Assembly: GCF_014174405.1 (NCBI RefSeq)
Contig: NZ_JACEGA010000001.1
Span: forward strand, 1,052,001-1,116,000
DNA length: 64,000 nt
Direction of reading: 5' to 3'
DNA from: Variimorphobacter saccharofermentans
Lineage (GTDB): Bacteria; Bacillota; Clostridia; Lachnospirales; Lachnospiraceae
Shown here one piece after another: positions 1 through 8,221 of this stretch. The notes below the pieces were generated by a model, which saw only the letters and a program-made list of their open reading frames with translations, ran no database searches and had not been told where the DNA came from. Each line of letters begins with the position of its first letter. Position 1 is the stretch's first letter. Made by a program: the position numbers and the translations under genes.

Positions 1-1
1 T

Positions 2-565
2 TATGAGATTAGAATATTTGAATCCCCATTAGAATTGGAGCATGCATTAAAGGAGAAGGCAGAGGATGAAAATCATAAGTTATCAAGGTTGATAGCTACA
101 TATGATTGGGAATATAATTCGAAACCACCTGCTACTGCGAGGCTGTTAAAATACTGGGAAGTAATGATTGGGCAATGGCATAAGCCATGGAATAGAGAAT
201 TGGATCGAGAATTAGGCAAGCAAGAAAAAAGAGCAAATAGGTCTCTGTCTTGGGCAGAACAGCCACAGACGATTGATGAAATTGGTTCTACTTTTACAAT
301 ACAGGGGTTCGATTTAAATTATGCAGGTGTCATTCTTGGACCTTCTGTAAAATATCGTAATGGTGAAGTGATATTTGATCCGTCGGCAAGCTACAATTCT
401 AAGGCGGTTCGAAATAGGACGCTATCAGATGGAAGTAAACAAAAATTTGGAGAAGAACTTATTCAGCATGAGGTGAGAGTTCTTATGACGCGTGGTGTAG
501 AAGGATTGTATATATACGCATGTGATGATGAGTTGCGCGAAGCGCTCTTACAAGCAATGAAGTAG
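2..565 (+). CDS. DUF2075 (Schlafen-group-3-like) helicase, C-terminal part
   Basis: The reading frame is open from base 2 without a start codon, so this is the last 187 codons of a longer gene cut by the window edge. The tail holds the conserved end of DUF2075 proteins: TIQGFDLNYAGVILGP at about residues 103-118 of the visible part, then GEELIQHEVRVLMTRG, which resembles the last helicase motif of superfamily 1 ATPases. DUF2075 proteins are predicted nucleic-acid-dependent ATPases and are common in defence islands; their exact action is unknown. The next gene (MazG-like) starts 15 nt downstream on the same strand, which suggests one transcript. An internal TTG at 35 is not taken as the start because the frame continues upstream with family-like sequence. 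Confidence 0.8.
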   Translation, partial: YEIRIFESPLELEHALKEKAEDENHKLSRLIATYDWEYNSKPPATARLLKYWEVMIGQWHKPWNRELDRELGKQEKRANRSLSWAEQPQTIDEIGSTFTIQGFDLNYAGVILGPSVKYRNGEVIFDPSASYNSKAVRNRTLSDGSKQKFGEELIQHEVRVLMTRGVEGLYIYACDDELREALLQAMK

Positions 566-580
566 CAAGGGAGTAGGGTT

Positions 581-913
581 ATGACACAAGAAACAATAAA
601 CCAGGTATTAAAATTCAGAGATGATAGAAATTGGAAGCAGTTCCATAATCCGAAGGATTTGGCATTGTCAATTAGCTTAGAAGCTGCTGAATTATTAGAA
701 GTATTCCAATGGAGCGGTTCTGATACTGTGTGTGAGTCCAAGAGGGACAAAATCAGAGAAGAATTAGCGGATGTATTAAACTATTGTATTCTCATGGCGG
801 ATGTTTGTGGCTTAGATATGGATGAAATTGTGCAGGAGAAAATCAAGCGTAATAACGCAAAATATCCGGTAGAGAAAGCTAAGGATAGCGCAAAAAAGTA
901 TGATGAATTATAA
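581..913 (+). CDS. MazG-like nucleotide pyrophosphohydrolase
   Basis: The 110-residue all-alpha protein has the paired acidic motifs of the MazG/dCTP-pyrophosphatase (RS21-C6 type) fold: EAAELLEVFQW at about residues 35-45 and REELADVLNY at about 61-70. In that fold the E..E and E..D residues bind Mg2+. Such enzymes cut NTPs or dNTPs to the monophosphate and pyrophosphate. The length suits single-domain members; the C-terminal NNAKYPVEKAKDSAKKYDEL is family-typical. ATG at 581 has GGGAG upstream at about 570. It lies 15 nt after the DUF2075 gene and just before a second MazG-fold gene. The substrate cannot be told from sequence; in this setting it may act on nucleotide pools during phage infection (inference). 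Confidence 0.88.
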   Translation: MTQETINQVLKFRDDRNWKQFHNPKDLALSISLEAAELLEVFQWSGSDTVCESKRDKIREELADVLNYCILMADVCGLDMDEIVQEKIKRNNAKYPVEKAKDSAKKYDEL

Positions 914-927
914 AAGGTGTGGAGCTA

Positions 928-1233
928 ATGAAAGAAGGAAAATTAGTACGAGATAAAATTCCGGAGATTATCATTGCAGATGGCAAGAAGCCTATTACAA
1001 GAATCTTGGATAACGAGGAGTATCTGCAAGAATTGGATAAGAAGTTGAATGAGGAAATAGCGGAGTACCAAGCAGATAAGTCCATTGAAGAAATGGCGGA
1101 TGTGCTTGAGGTGTTGTTTGCTATTTGCGAGGCAAGAGGACATTCTGTTGAGGAATTGATGAAAATTCGTAATGGTAAGCGCGAGAATCGTGGTGGCTTT
1201 GAAAAGAAGATATTTTGGAGTGGTAATGAATAA
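928..1233 (+). CDS. MazG-superfamily NTP pyrophosphohydrolase (PRA-PH-like)
   Basis: About 101 residues. The start MKEGKLVRDKIPEII is typical of the phosphoribosyl-ATP-pyrophosphohydrolase-like family (COG4997 type). It is followed by EEIAEYQ at about residues 39-45 and EEMADVLEVLFAI at about 52-64, the metal-binding acidic helices. An in-frame GTG at 919 is possible, but ATG at 928 fits family starts and has AAGGTGTGGAG just before it. It is not a histidine-biosynthesis HisE, because no his gene is near and the N-terminal signature differs. Its stop overlaps the start of the HNH gene by one base (TAATG), which suggests translational coupling. Two MazG-fold enzymes in a row may split nucleotide substrates between them (inference). 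Confidence 0.82.
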   Translation: MKEGKLVRDKIPEIIIADGKKPITRILDNEEYLQELDKKLNEEIAEYQADKSIEEMADVLEVLFAICEARGHSVEELMKIRNGKRENRGGFEKKIFWSGNE

Positions 1234-2393
1234 TGCAACTTACAATTGATGCACATTATTATAACAAACTAGATATTGAGGGCTTTTCTCGAATGATGAA
1301 AGATCCATCTTACTGCTACAAGTTTTATTGGTTGGAAGCAATTGTACAGCTTATATCGGGGAATAAGACGGAAGCTACGTATGATGAAATTATTGATGAG
1401 ATGATTTCAAATGCGTGGTATTCGGTTCTTGAATTTCACATCCATTTGAGTGGTATTTGGGGTGAAGGTGGAATTAAGGATAATCTTGAAAGAGCTGTAG
1501 TGAAACTTAGGGAATTGAGCGGACTGGAAGCAAATGCATCAAAGGTTGAAATAAAGAACGCTATTAAGCAGTTTAATAAGCAGCTCCATGCAGAGAAACA
1601 AGCGTTGACTCTTAATGTGCCATATAAAGCATTATCAGGGTTTGCAAATAAGTCTGGTGAGAAGATTAGTCTTGATAGCAGTGCAGGACGAATGATTGCA
1701 TATTATAATAAGCTGAGTGCAAGTGATATTTTGCTGCCTTATACATTTGGTGGTGAAAACGGCTTGAGCAGAAAACTTACATTTAACGATGCTTGGGTCC
1801 AGATGATTCGGGATAATACCGTGGCGATTTTAGGTTGGATTCAGTGTGAAAAGGTAAAGTGGCTGCAGAATAATAATCCGGAAGTACCGGGATTGATATA
1901 TAAACTTGCACCATTAGATGAGAAGATGCGGAAACTGTCACATGTGCGGAAATTATGGGATGGCATATTGGATTTGCGTAGTATTGTAGATGTTTTTACA
2001 GATGAAGCAATTGATGAGGAAAAGTACGATGTAGACCATTTTATTCCTTGGTCATTTGTAATGAATGATGAACTTTGGAATTTGATGCCAATGGATTCCT
2101 CACTGAATTCAGCTAAGAATAATAGATTGCCGGACTGGAACGATTTCTTCATACGATTTGCGAGAAATCAGTACATAATGTATGAGATGATTCATGAGCG
2201 AGAAGGCATTAGAAAACTGTATGAGGCATGTTATAGGGATAATTTGCACTCTATATGGGCAAATCAGGAGCTGTATCGTAAGGGCAATTCTGATACGGAG
2301 TTTTATGGAATTTTAGAGAAGAACATGAGACCTGTATATGATTCGGCAAGAAGGCAAGGGTATGATGTTTGGGAAAAACGGCTTGCAGTGTAG
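1233..2393 (+). CDS. HNH endonuclease-like protein
   Basis: A 386-residue protein. Near residue 267 it has DVDHFIPWSF, followed by ELWNLMPMDSSLNSAKNNRLPDW, which matches the HNH nuclease core: D-H, a central N, and a late N/K. Residues 1-250 show no motif I recognise; they are mostly helical and carry several basic patches (for example KQFNKQLHAEKQ). HNH proteins cut DNA or RNA using one metal ion. The start codon overlaps the stop of the upstream MazG-like gene, and the helicase gene begins 37 nt downstream. Inferred role: the effector nuclease of the operon, perhaps guided or licensed by the helicase. The late zinc-finger cysteines of classical HNH proteins are missing, as in several other subfamilies. 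Confidence 0.72.
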   Translation: MQLTIDAHYYNKLDIEGFSRMMKDPSYCYKFYWLEAIVQLISGNKTEATYDEIIDEMISNAWYSVLEFHIHLSGIWGEGGIKDNLERAVVKLRELSGLEANASKVEIKNAIKQFNKQLHAEKQALTLNVPYKALSGFANKSGEKISLDSSAGRMIAYYNKLSASDILLPYTFGGENGLSRKLTFNDAWVQMIRDNTVAILGWIQCEKVKWLQNNNPEVPGLIYKLAPLDEKMRKLSHVRKLWDGILDLRSIVDVFTDEAIDEEKYDVDHFIPWSFVMNDELWNLMPMDSSLNSAKNNRLPDWNDFFIRFARNQYIMYEMIHEREGIRKLYEACYRDNLHSIWANQELYRKGNSDTEFYGILEKNMRPVYDSARRQGYDVWEKRLAV

Positions 2394-2430
2394 CGATAAG
2401 AGAAGCATTGTTGAAAGAAGGTAAATAACA

Positions 2431-5424
2431 GTGACGGAAGATAGATTATCAGAATTACGTAGTGGATTTGAAAACGCATACATAGATGGAACTATTGCAT
2501 CTAATCTTGCGTATAAGCCGCAGTTTATTTCGAATAACTACAAGCAAGGAAAGAAAGTATTATCATCCATTGAGGATGAATTGGTGGCATGTGACGGGTT
2601 TCAAATTAGTGTAGCGTTTATTACAATGGGTGGAATCACGCCGTTGTTACAGACTCTGAAGGCTCTTGAAAAGAAAGGCATTAAAGGAGAAATTCTTACA
2701 ACGAATTATCTGAATTTTAGTGAACCAAGAGCTTTAGAAAAGTTAAATAAGCTCTCCAATATTACATTGAAAATGTATGATGTGGAAGCTTCCGGAGACG
2801 GATTTCACACCAAGGGCTATATCTTTAAAAAAGATGAAATCTATAGAATTATTATTGGTAGTTCCAATATGACGAAAACCGCGCTTACAAGTAATCGTGA
2901 GTGGAACACCCGTGTAGTATCCACCGAAAAGGGTGAGATTGCCCAGAGCGTATTGGAAGAGTTTAATGAGCTTTGGAATAGTGAATATGCATTAGAATAT
3001 GATGAGTTTTATGAACAATATAAAGAGCGATACAAAATAATCAAAAAGCAGAGGGAGATTGCCAAGAGTGAAGACATTCCGTCTGTTGAAAAGTACCGTT
3101 TGCAGCCTAATTCTATGCAAGTTGGTTTTATCGTTAATTTGAAGAAAATTATCGAAGCAGGAGAAGAACGAGCATTATTGATATCTGCTACTGGTACCGG
3201 AAAAACATATGCGTCAGCATTTGCCATGCGTGAACTTGGATATAAAAGAGTATTATTCTTAGTTCATCGTGGACAGTTGGCGCGTCAGACCAAGAAATCA
3301 TATCAGAAGGTATTTGGAAAAAATATTTCCATGGGATTAGTAGGTGCCGGATATTCTGATTATGAAGCAGATTATGTGTTTGCAATGGTACAGACATTAA
3401 ATCGTGATGAACATTTGCATAAATATAGTCCTGACGAATTTGATTGTATTATCTTGGATGAGGCACATCACAGTTCCGCAGATACATATCAGAAGGTAAT
3501 GAGTTATTTTAAGCCGAAACTGTGGCTTGGTATGACTGCGACTCCGGATAAAAGGGATGACGATGTAGCAGGACGTAACATTTACGAGATATTTAATTAT
3601 CAGATTGCATATGAAATTCGATTGCAGCAAGCAATGGAAGAGGATATATTATGTCCGTTTCACTATTTCGGAATCAGCGATGTTTCCTTAGTTGAAGAAA
3701 AGCAATTGAAATCGAGAAAAATGTCTGATAGAGATTTCAATTTGCTTACTGGCGATGAGCGTGTACGCCATATTATTGAACAAGCAGAATATTATGGATA
3801 TAGCGGAGATAGAGTGAAAGGCCTGATTTTCTGTAGTAGGATTGATGAATCCGAGGAATTATCGCAGAAATTTAATGCTTTAGGTTATCGAACAATTGCA
3901 CTTAATGGTAGCGCGTCCGAGGACGAGAGAACCAATGCTTTCGAAAGACTTGCGATGGATGAGAAAGATGCGACAGAAAAGCTGCAACCACTTGACTATA
4001 TTTTTTCTGTGGAAATTCTGAATGAAGGTGTCGATATAGTAGAGGTAAATCAAGTTATTATGCTTCGACCGACGGAATCACCAATTGTATTTATTCAGCA
4101 GCTTGGTCGTGGATTGCGTAAAGCAGAGGGGAAGGAATATGTTGTAATTCTTGACTTCATCGGAAACTATAATAATAACTTTATGATTCCGGTGGCACTT
4201 TCCGGAGATCGTTCTTATAATCCGGATATTATCCGGAAGTATGTTATAAGTGGTAACACTACTATTCCCGGTGCTTCTACAGTACACTTTGATGAAATTG
4301 CCAAGGATAAAATATTCTCATCTATTGACAAGATTAAGGGAATGAAATCCATTATCAAGTCCAGCTATAAAAATTTAAAAAATAGGCTTGGACGTGTTCC
4401 ATATCTGGTTGATTTTTATGATAACGGAGAGGTGGATCCGCTGGTAATTATTCGTGAATATAAAACCTATCAGGCATTTCTTGAATCAGAGGAAAAGGAA
4501 TTGTATGTAGGAAAAATCTCCGAACAGGAAATGACAACGCTTGAATATTTGTCAAAAACTGTGCTGTCCGGTGCAAGACCATATGAACTTGAAATATTAA
4601 AGCGTTTGATGAAGCATGAGGTAATTCGCATTGATGAAATCAAGAGTGAACTGCAAGCGCAATATGGATATATTGTGGATATGGCATCGTTTGCAAATGC
4701 GGTGGAGGTATTACAAGGAAGATTTGTAAGCAAGGAAGAAGAGTATCAGAAATATTGCCACATCGATATCGTGAATAATGATGAAAGCATGATGTTGCGT
4801 AGAATGATGGCTTTTGCAGAACGTCTGAAGCATATGGAATTTAATAGACAGGTTGAGGATATTATTGAAGTCGGACTAAGACGATACAGAGAAAAATATC
4901 ATGTTGGAAGAACTGAAGAATCTCCATTTGTATTATATGAAAAGTATTCCAGACGTGACGTGAGCTTGCTTATGAATTGTGGAAAAGATTTATCTTCTAC
5001 GATGTATGGAATGAAGCGAATAGGTGACGATGTGTTTATCTTTGTTACATACCATAAAGAAGAAAGCGCAGATGATGAAAAGAGCTATGTTGATGGAAAG
5101 CCGGATTACGCAGATGCATTTGAAGACAATATTATTTTCAGATGGGATTCGCAGATTGGTAGAGGCGTGGACAGTTCTTACATGGAAGATGTATGCACTG
5201 CAGCACGAAAACATTTGCTTGTTAAAAAGAGTGATGCAGAGACGAATTTTTACTATATGGGTCTGTTCGATGTAATTGATGTAAAGGCTGATACTAAGAA
5301 AGACAATAATGGGAAAGATAGAGACATTGCGAAGGTAACGATGCAGATGCGACATTCTGTAAGAGATGATTTATTACGTTATTTGCAGAGCAATATTCAG
5401 ACAGAAGGAGATAAGGCCGTATGA
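2431..5424 (+). CDS. PLD-domain DEAD/DEAH helicase with DUF3427-type C-terminus
   Basis: A 997-residue multidomain protein. Residues about 25-200 form a phospholipase-D-like domain with the half-motif HTKGY at about 126 and GSSNMTKTAL at about 142-151, as in PLD-type nucleases. A superfamily 2 helicase core follows: ATGTGKT (Walker A, about 253), DEAHH (about 344), MTATP (about 369), EILNEGVDI (about 528), and QQLGRGLR (motif VI, about 555). Residues about 650-990 match the DUF3427 type seen behind such helicases. The GTG start at 2431 follows GAAGG. The protein probably translocates on and cuts nucleic acid. The Nudix gene overlaps its 3' end by 4 nt. PLD-DEAD-DUF3427 proteins are known by family but I know of no proven mechanism. 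Confidence 0.88.
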   Translation: MTEDRLSELRSGFENAYIDGTIASNLAYKPQFISNNYKQGKKVLSSIEDELVACDGFQISVAFITMGGITPLLQTLKALEKKGIKGEILTTNYLNFSEPRALEKLNKLSNITLKMYDVEASGDGFHTKGYIFKKDEIYRIIIGSSNMTKTALTSNREWNTRVVSTEKGEIAQSVLEEFNELWNSEYALEYDEFYEQYKERYKIIKKQREIAKSEDIPSVEKYRLQPNSMQVGFIVNLKKIIEAGEERALLISATGTGKTYASAFAMRELGYKRVLFLVHRGQLARQTKKSYQKVFGKNISMGLVGAGYSDYEADYVFAMVQTLNRDEHLHKYSPDEFDCIILDEAHHSSADTYQKVMSYFKPKLWLGMTATPDKRDDDVAGRNIYEIFNYQIAYEIRLQQAMEEDILCPFHYFGISDVSLVEEKQLKSRKMSDRDFNLLTGDERVRHIIEQAEYYGYSGDRVKGLIFCSRIDESEELSQKFNALGYRTIALNGSASEDERTNAFERLAMDEKDATEKLQPLDYIFSVEILNEGVDIVEVNQVIMLRPTESPIVFIQQLGRGLRKAEGKEYVVILDFIGNYNNNFMIPVALSGDRSYNPDIIRKYVISGNTTIPGASTVHFDEIAKDKIFSSIDKIKGMKSIIKSSYKNLKNRLGRVPYLVDFYDNGEVDPLVIIREYKTYQAFLESEEKELYVGKISEQEMTTLEYLSKTVLSGARPYELEILKRLMKHEVIRIDEIKSELQAQYGYIVDMASFANAVEVLQGRFVSKEEEYQKYCHIDIVNNDESMMLRRMMAFAERLKHMEFNRQVEDIIEVGLRRYREKYHVGRTEESPFVLYEKYSRRDVSLLMNCGKDLSSTMYGMKRIGDDVFIFVTYHKEESADDEKSYVDGKPDYADAFEDNIIFRWDSQIGRGVDSSYMEDVCTAARKHLLVKKSDAETNFYYMGLFDVIDVKADTKKDNNGKDRDIAKVTMQMRHSVRDDLLRYLQSNIQTEGDKAV

Positions 5425-5822
5425 AAACAATAAGAGTAGTTGCAGCTATAACAAAGGCAGTAAACGAAAAAGGTGAGACTATTATTTTTGCAACCCAACG
5501 TGGTTATGGTGATTTCAAAGGTGGCTGGGAGTTCCCTGGCGGAAAAATCGAAGAAGGTGAAACACCTCAGGAAGCTCTCAAACGTGAAATTATGGAAGAA
5601 CTGGAAACTGAAATCGTCGTAGGTGAACTGATTGATACCATTGAATACGATTATCCAACATTTCATCTTTCTATGGATTGCTTCTGGGTAGAAATTGTAT
5701 CCGGTGACTTGGTTCTGACAGAGCATGCGGCAGCAAAGTGGCTTACGAAGGAAGAACTGTATTCTGTTGAGTGGTTACCTGCGGATATCACTTTGATTGA
5801 AAAAATAAAAGCAGCCATTTAA
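5421..5822 (+). CDS. Nudix (MutT-like) nucleoside triphosphate pyrophosphohydrolase
   Basis: The 133-residue protein has a complete Nudix box, GGKIEEGETPQEALKREI followed by MEELE, at about residues 40-62 (G-x5-E-x7-RE-x2-EE). It is preceded by GGWEFPGG, which is typical of (deoxy)NTP pyrophosphohydrolases of the MutT/CTP-ppase kind. ATG at 5421 overlaps the helicase stop (ATGA), so the two are almost surely co-translated. This is the third predicted nucleotide-hydrolysing enzyme in one operon. The substrate is unknown: an oxidised dNTP, CTP, or a signalling nucleotide made on infection are all possible. A hairpin at 5841-5876 lies just after the stop. Confidence 0.88.
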   Translation: MKTIRVVAAITKAVNEKGETIIFATQRGYGDFKGGWEFPGGKIEEGETPQEALKREIMEELETEIVVGELIDTIEYDYPTFHLSMDCFWVEIVSGDLVLTEHAAAKWLTKEELYSVEWLPADITLIEKIKAAI

Positions 5823-5840
5823 GGCAGTTTAAGAAAAACG

Positions 5841-5880
5841 AGAGGGCGCTTTCTAAGAGTATAAGAAGCGTCCTCTTATA
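5841..5880 (+). terminator. Hairpin after the cargo operon
   Basis: AGAGGGCGCTT (5841-5851) pairs with AAGCGTCCTCT (5866-5876) apart from one mismatch and is followed by a weak T/A tract. It sits 18 nt after the Nudix stop codon and probably ends the cargo transcript. Confidence 0.6.
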
Positions 5881-6156
5881 TAGCGGTAATAGGTTAGATT
5901 CTTCGAAAATTCACCGGAAATCCACCCCAAATCCCGCTTTTATTATAGTTGCGTCTGTGGTATGGTTTATAATAAGCAAGGACGAATCTGATAATTCACA
6001 AAAGTGGCAAGCAGTGCAAAGGTATATACATATACAACTTTGCAAGCAAGGCAAACCTGTACAGGTTTTGCTTTTCTGCTTGTTGGGGATTGCCCCAAGC
6101 CCCTTGGATTTCTCTAAATTGCATTTTGGAGAAAGCTACGCCTTCGGCTGAATGCA

Positions 6157-6196
6157 TGTAGGGTAATTGTAGGGTATCTGTAGGGATATTGTAGGG
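6157..6196 (+). repeat. Four TGTAGGG iteron-like repeats, 11-bp period
   Basis: TGTAGGG occurs at 6157, 6168, 6179 and 6190, exactly 11 bp apart, so all copies face the same side of the helix. They lie about 370 bp before the Rep-like gene. Such phased iterons usually bind a replication initiator or a regulator; an origin role is inferred. The remaining 5881-6566 region holds no convincing gene except the small ORF at 6340. Confidence 0.6.
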
Positions 6197-6339
6197 TTTT
6201 TGACAGTATGCAGCGGAATTTATCTGTGCTATAGTATATGCAGATATAAATGTCCACCAAATGTCTACCATTTGTCCATTTTCAGATTTCTGCATCTGTG
6301 ATAAAGTGTATACAGAGAAAATTTAAAAAGGTGAGCGAG

Positions 6340-6444
6340 ATGATATTTGCAGTTTCTGATAAGGGAGCTGTTTTTTTATTTTGCAAATTTTTGCTGTGTG
6401 CAAAGGAACGACTTTGGCCAGAAGCGTCAAAGTATAAAAACTAA
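6340..6444 (+). CDS. Possible small protein, 34 residues
   Basis: ATG at 6340 follows AAAAAGGTGAG. It encodes a 34-residue peptide starting MIFAVSDKGAVFLF, with a short hydrophobic patch and a basic end. It lies between the iterons and the terminator at 6463, upstream of rep. I do not recognise it. It could be a real small gene, a leader peptide, or chance. Confidence 0.3.
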   Translation: MIFAVSDKGAVFLFCKFLLCAKERLWPEASKYKN

Positions 6445-6462
6445 AAAAAGAAGAGCATGGAT

Positions 6463-6501
6463 AACACCAGTATTTCAGTGAGAAGTATGTGGTGTTTTTT
6501 T
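6463..6501 (+). terminator. Intrinsic terminator upstream of rep
   Basis: AACACCA (6463-6469) pairs with TGGTGTT (6490-6496) and is followed by a run of T. It lies about 65 nt before the Rep-like gene and after the small ORF, so it may stop or attenuate transcription entering the rep operon. Confidence 0.65.
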
Positions 6502-6565
6502 ATTGCCCATAAGGAGCATGCATGAAGGAATTGAAATAAAATCACAAAGGAGGGAGAGTAGATAA

Positions 6566-7048
6566 ATGAGTAATTACATGTATCAACATACAAGGATACC
6601 ATCGTTTTTGCCTATGCCACGTTTTCTCATATCAATGCATGTCAGCAATACTGCAAAGTTGCTTTACTCATTGATGCTGGGGAGGGCTCAATTGTCCCAG
6701 AGCAATGCATGGGTAGATGGTAACGGTAGAGTTTATTTTGTTTATACCATTCAACAGATGGCAGAGGATATGGAGAAGAGTGCAACGACTATTAAAGACG
6801 CTATGAAAGAATTGGTTGCAGCGCATTTATTAGAGAAGGTTCCACAGGGTAGAGGTCGTCCTAATAGGTTATACATATTATTTCCGGAAGAAAAAGTATG
6901 CCGGAAATCCGACGTCGGAAACTCGACAGAAGTTGGATGGAAAACCGGCTCCAACCCTGTCGGAAATCTGTCCCCTAATAAATATATAAATAACAAAACA
7001 AATAATTCTTTAAGAGATTATGACTACGAAGAGGAGGAGAGTTTTTAA
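6566..7048 (+). CDS. Replication initiator A (RepA_N)-like protein
   Basis: A 160-residue protein with the start pattern of RepA_N-type replication initiators of Firmicutes elements (FLPMPRFL, then LLYSLMLGRAQLS). A winged-helix region follows: YFVYTIQQMAEDMEKSATTI at about 59-78, then LEKVPQGRGRPNRLYIL. The C-terminal third is low-complexity and acidic. It is shorter than plasmid RepA proteins (over 300 residues), as is usual in integrative elements. AAAGGAGG lies about 12 nt before ATG. The stop is only 2 nt from the DnaC-like gene, so the pair works together: Rep would open or mark the origin, perhaps at the TGTAGGG iterons, and the DnaC-like ATPase would load the helicase. Confidence 0.78.
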   Translation: MSNYMYQHTRIPSFLPMPRFLISMHVSNTAKLLYSLMLGRAQLSQSNAWVDGNGRVYFVYTIQQMAEDMEKSATTIKDAMKELVAAHLLEKVPQGRGRPNRLYILFPEEKVCRKSDVGNSTEVGWKTGSNPVGNLSPNKYINNKTNNSLRDYDYEEEESF

Positions 7049-7050
7049 TT

Positions 7051-7857
7051 ATGGATAAAGAAAAATTCTTTATTGGAAAAGATGGTTTGGAGTATTGTGA
7101 GGTCTGCCGGGAACCGGTGGAGAGATATATTCCGAAGTATGCACAAGATTTGTTTGGTATGAAGACGCATCCAAGGCAATGTGCTTGTGTGAGAATGCGA
7201 ATGGAAAAGGAAAGGCAAGAACGCAAGGAGCAGGAGCATCGTCAGGAGGTTGAGAAGAATATAAAAATATGCTTTCCTGAGCGAGCTATGCGCGATTGGA
7301 ACTTTACAAATGATGATGGTTCCAATCCTTACATGAAATATGCAAAGCAGTATGTAGAGCATTGGGACGAGGTAAAGAAGAAAGGCATGGGAATGCTTCT
7401 GTGGGGAGATGTAGGAACCGGGAAGAGTTACATGGCAGCCTGTATTGCTAATGCGTTACTGGAGCAGGAGAAGCGAGTGCTTATGACAAACTTTACCACA
7501 ATCAGCAATGGCGTGTTTGCTGCCATTGATAAGAACGACTACATAGAAGCGGTCTGCGGTTATGACTTGCTGATCTTGGATGATTTGGGTTCGGAACGTA
7601 ACTCGGGATTCGTGGTTGAGAGTGTCTTCTCTGTGCTGGATAGAAGAGTATGCTCCGGCAAGCCTATGATTATTACTACGAATCTGACTGTAAGGGAAAT
7701 GAGGGAAACTCAGAATCTTGATTATAAGAGAATCTACGATAGAGTGCTTGGCAGTTGCCAGCCCATCTGTATCAAGGGCGAGAGTCATCGTAGAGAAAAA
7801 GAAAACCAAAATAAAAGAGCGTTTGAACAGATTTTTCGGGAAGAAGAATCGGAATAG
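7051..7857 (+). CDS. DnaC/IstB-like AAA+ ATPase (helicase loader)
   Basis: A 268-residue protein. The N-terminus has a possible zinc site: CEVC at about residues 14-17 and CAC at about 46-48. The AAA+ core has GDVGTGKSY (Walker A, about 117) and LLILDDLGSE (Walker B, about 175), with a sensor-1-like IITTN at about 208-212. Members load the replicative helicase or serve transposition. Here it follows a Rep-like gene by 2 nt, so helicase loading for element replication is the best reading. The excisionase gene starts 9 nt after its stop. Confidence 0.85.
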   Translation: MDKEKFFIGKDGLEYCEVCREPVERYIPKYAQDLFGMKTHPRQCACVRMRMEKERQERKEQEHRQEVEKNIKICFPERAMRDWNFTNDDGSNPYMKYAKQYVEHWDEVKKKGMGMLLWGDVGTGKSYMAACIANALLEQEKRVLMTNFTTISNGVFAAIDKNDYIEAVCGYDLLILDDLGSERNSGFVVESVFSVLDRRVCSGKPMIITTNLTVREMRETQNLDYKRIYDRVLGSCQPICIKGESHRREKENQNKRAFEQIFREEESE

Positions 7858-7866
7858 GAGATGGGG

Positions 7867-8073
7867 ATGAATACTACTTACAATATTCCTGTATGGAAAA
7901 AATATACTTTGAGCATTGAAGAAGCTGCAGCATATTTCCGAATTGGAGAACACAAGTTGCGAAATCTTATCAATGAAAATAAGAATGCAGATTACCTTCT
8001 TTGGAACGGGAATCGTGTTCAGATTAAGAGAGTGAAATTTGAAAAGTATGTGGATAGTCTGGAAGCTATTTAA
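7867..8073 (+). CDS. xis: Tn916-type excisionase
   Basis: A basic 68-residue protein: [23 protein letters not shown], then [11 protein letters not shown] and [18 protein letters not shown]. It closely resembles Tn916 Xis in length and pattern, with a winged-helix/MerR-like HTH. ATG at 7867 is preferred over ATG at 7861 because AGGAG lies 6 nt before it. Xis bends DNA near the element ends and steers the integrase towards excision. It lies directly before the arm-type repeats and int. Confidence 0.85.
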   Translation: MNTTYNIPVWKKYTLSIEEAAAYFRIGEHKLRNLINENKNADYLLWNGNRVQIKRVKFEKYVDSLEAI

Positions 8074-8095
8074 GAGAAAAGGTAACAGGGCTTTT

Positions 8096-8133
8096 GGTAT
8101 AAATTATTGCCAAAATTGATGGTATAAATTTTG
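8096..8133 (+). repeat. Integrase arm-type direct repeats between xis and int
   Basis: GGTATAAATT occurs at 8096-8105 and again at 8121-8130, the second copy extended to GGTATAAATTTTG. The same word recurs after int (9468). In Tn916, repeats near both ends bind the N-terminal domain of Int. The second copy overlaps CAAAATT/AATTTTG dyad symmetry. Confidence 0.6.
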
Positions 8134-8221
8134 CGGAAAGCCCGAGAAATGTGGAAAAAACGAAAGAGTTATGATATATTAACACTAAGCCATGTCATAG
8201 CTCTTTGAAAGGAGAATTATT

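Noticed and set aside
5957..6339. Short open frames upstream of rep, including an ATG at 6250
   Set aside because: No ribosome site or coding signal; they overlap the iterons or lie before the better-placed start at 6340.
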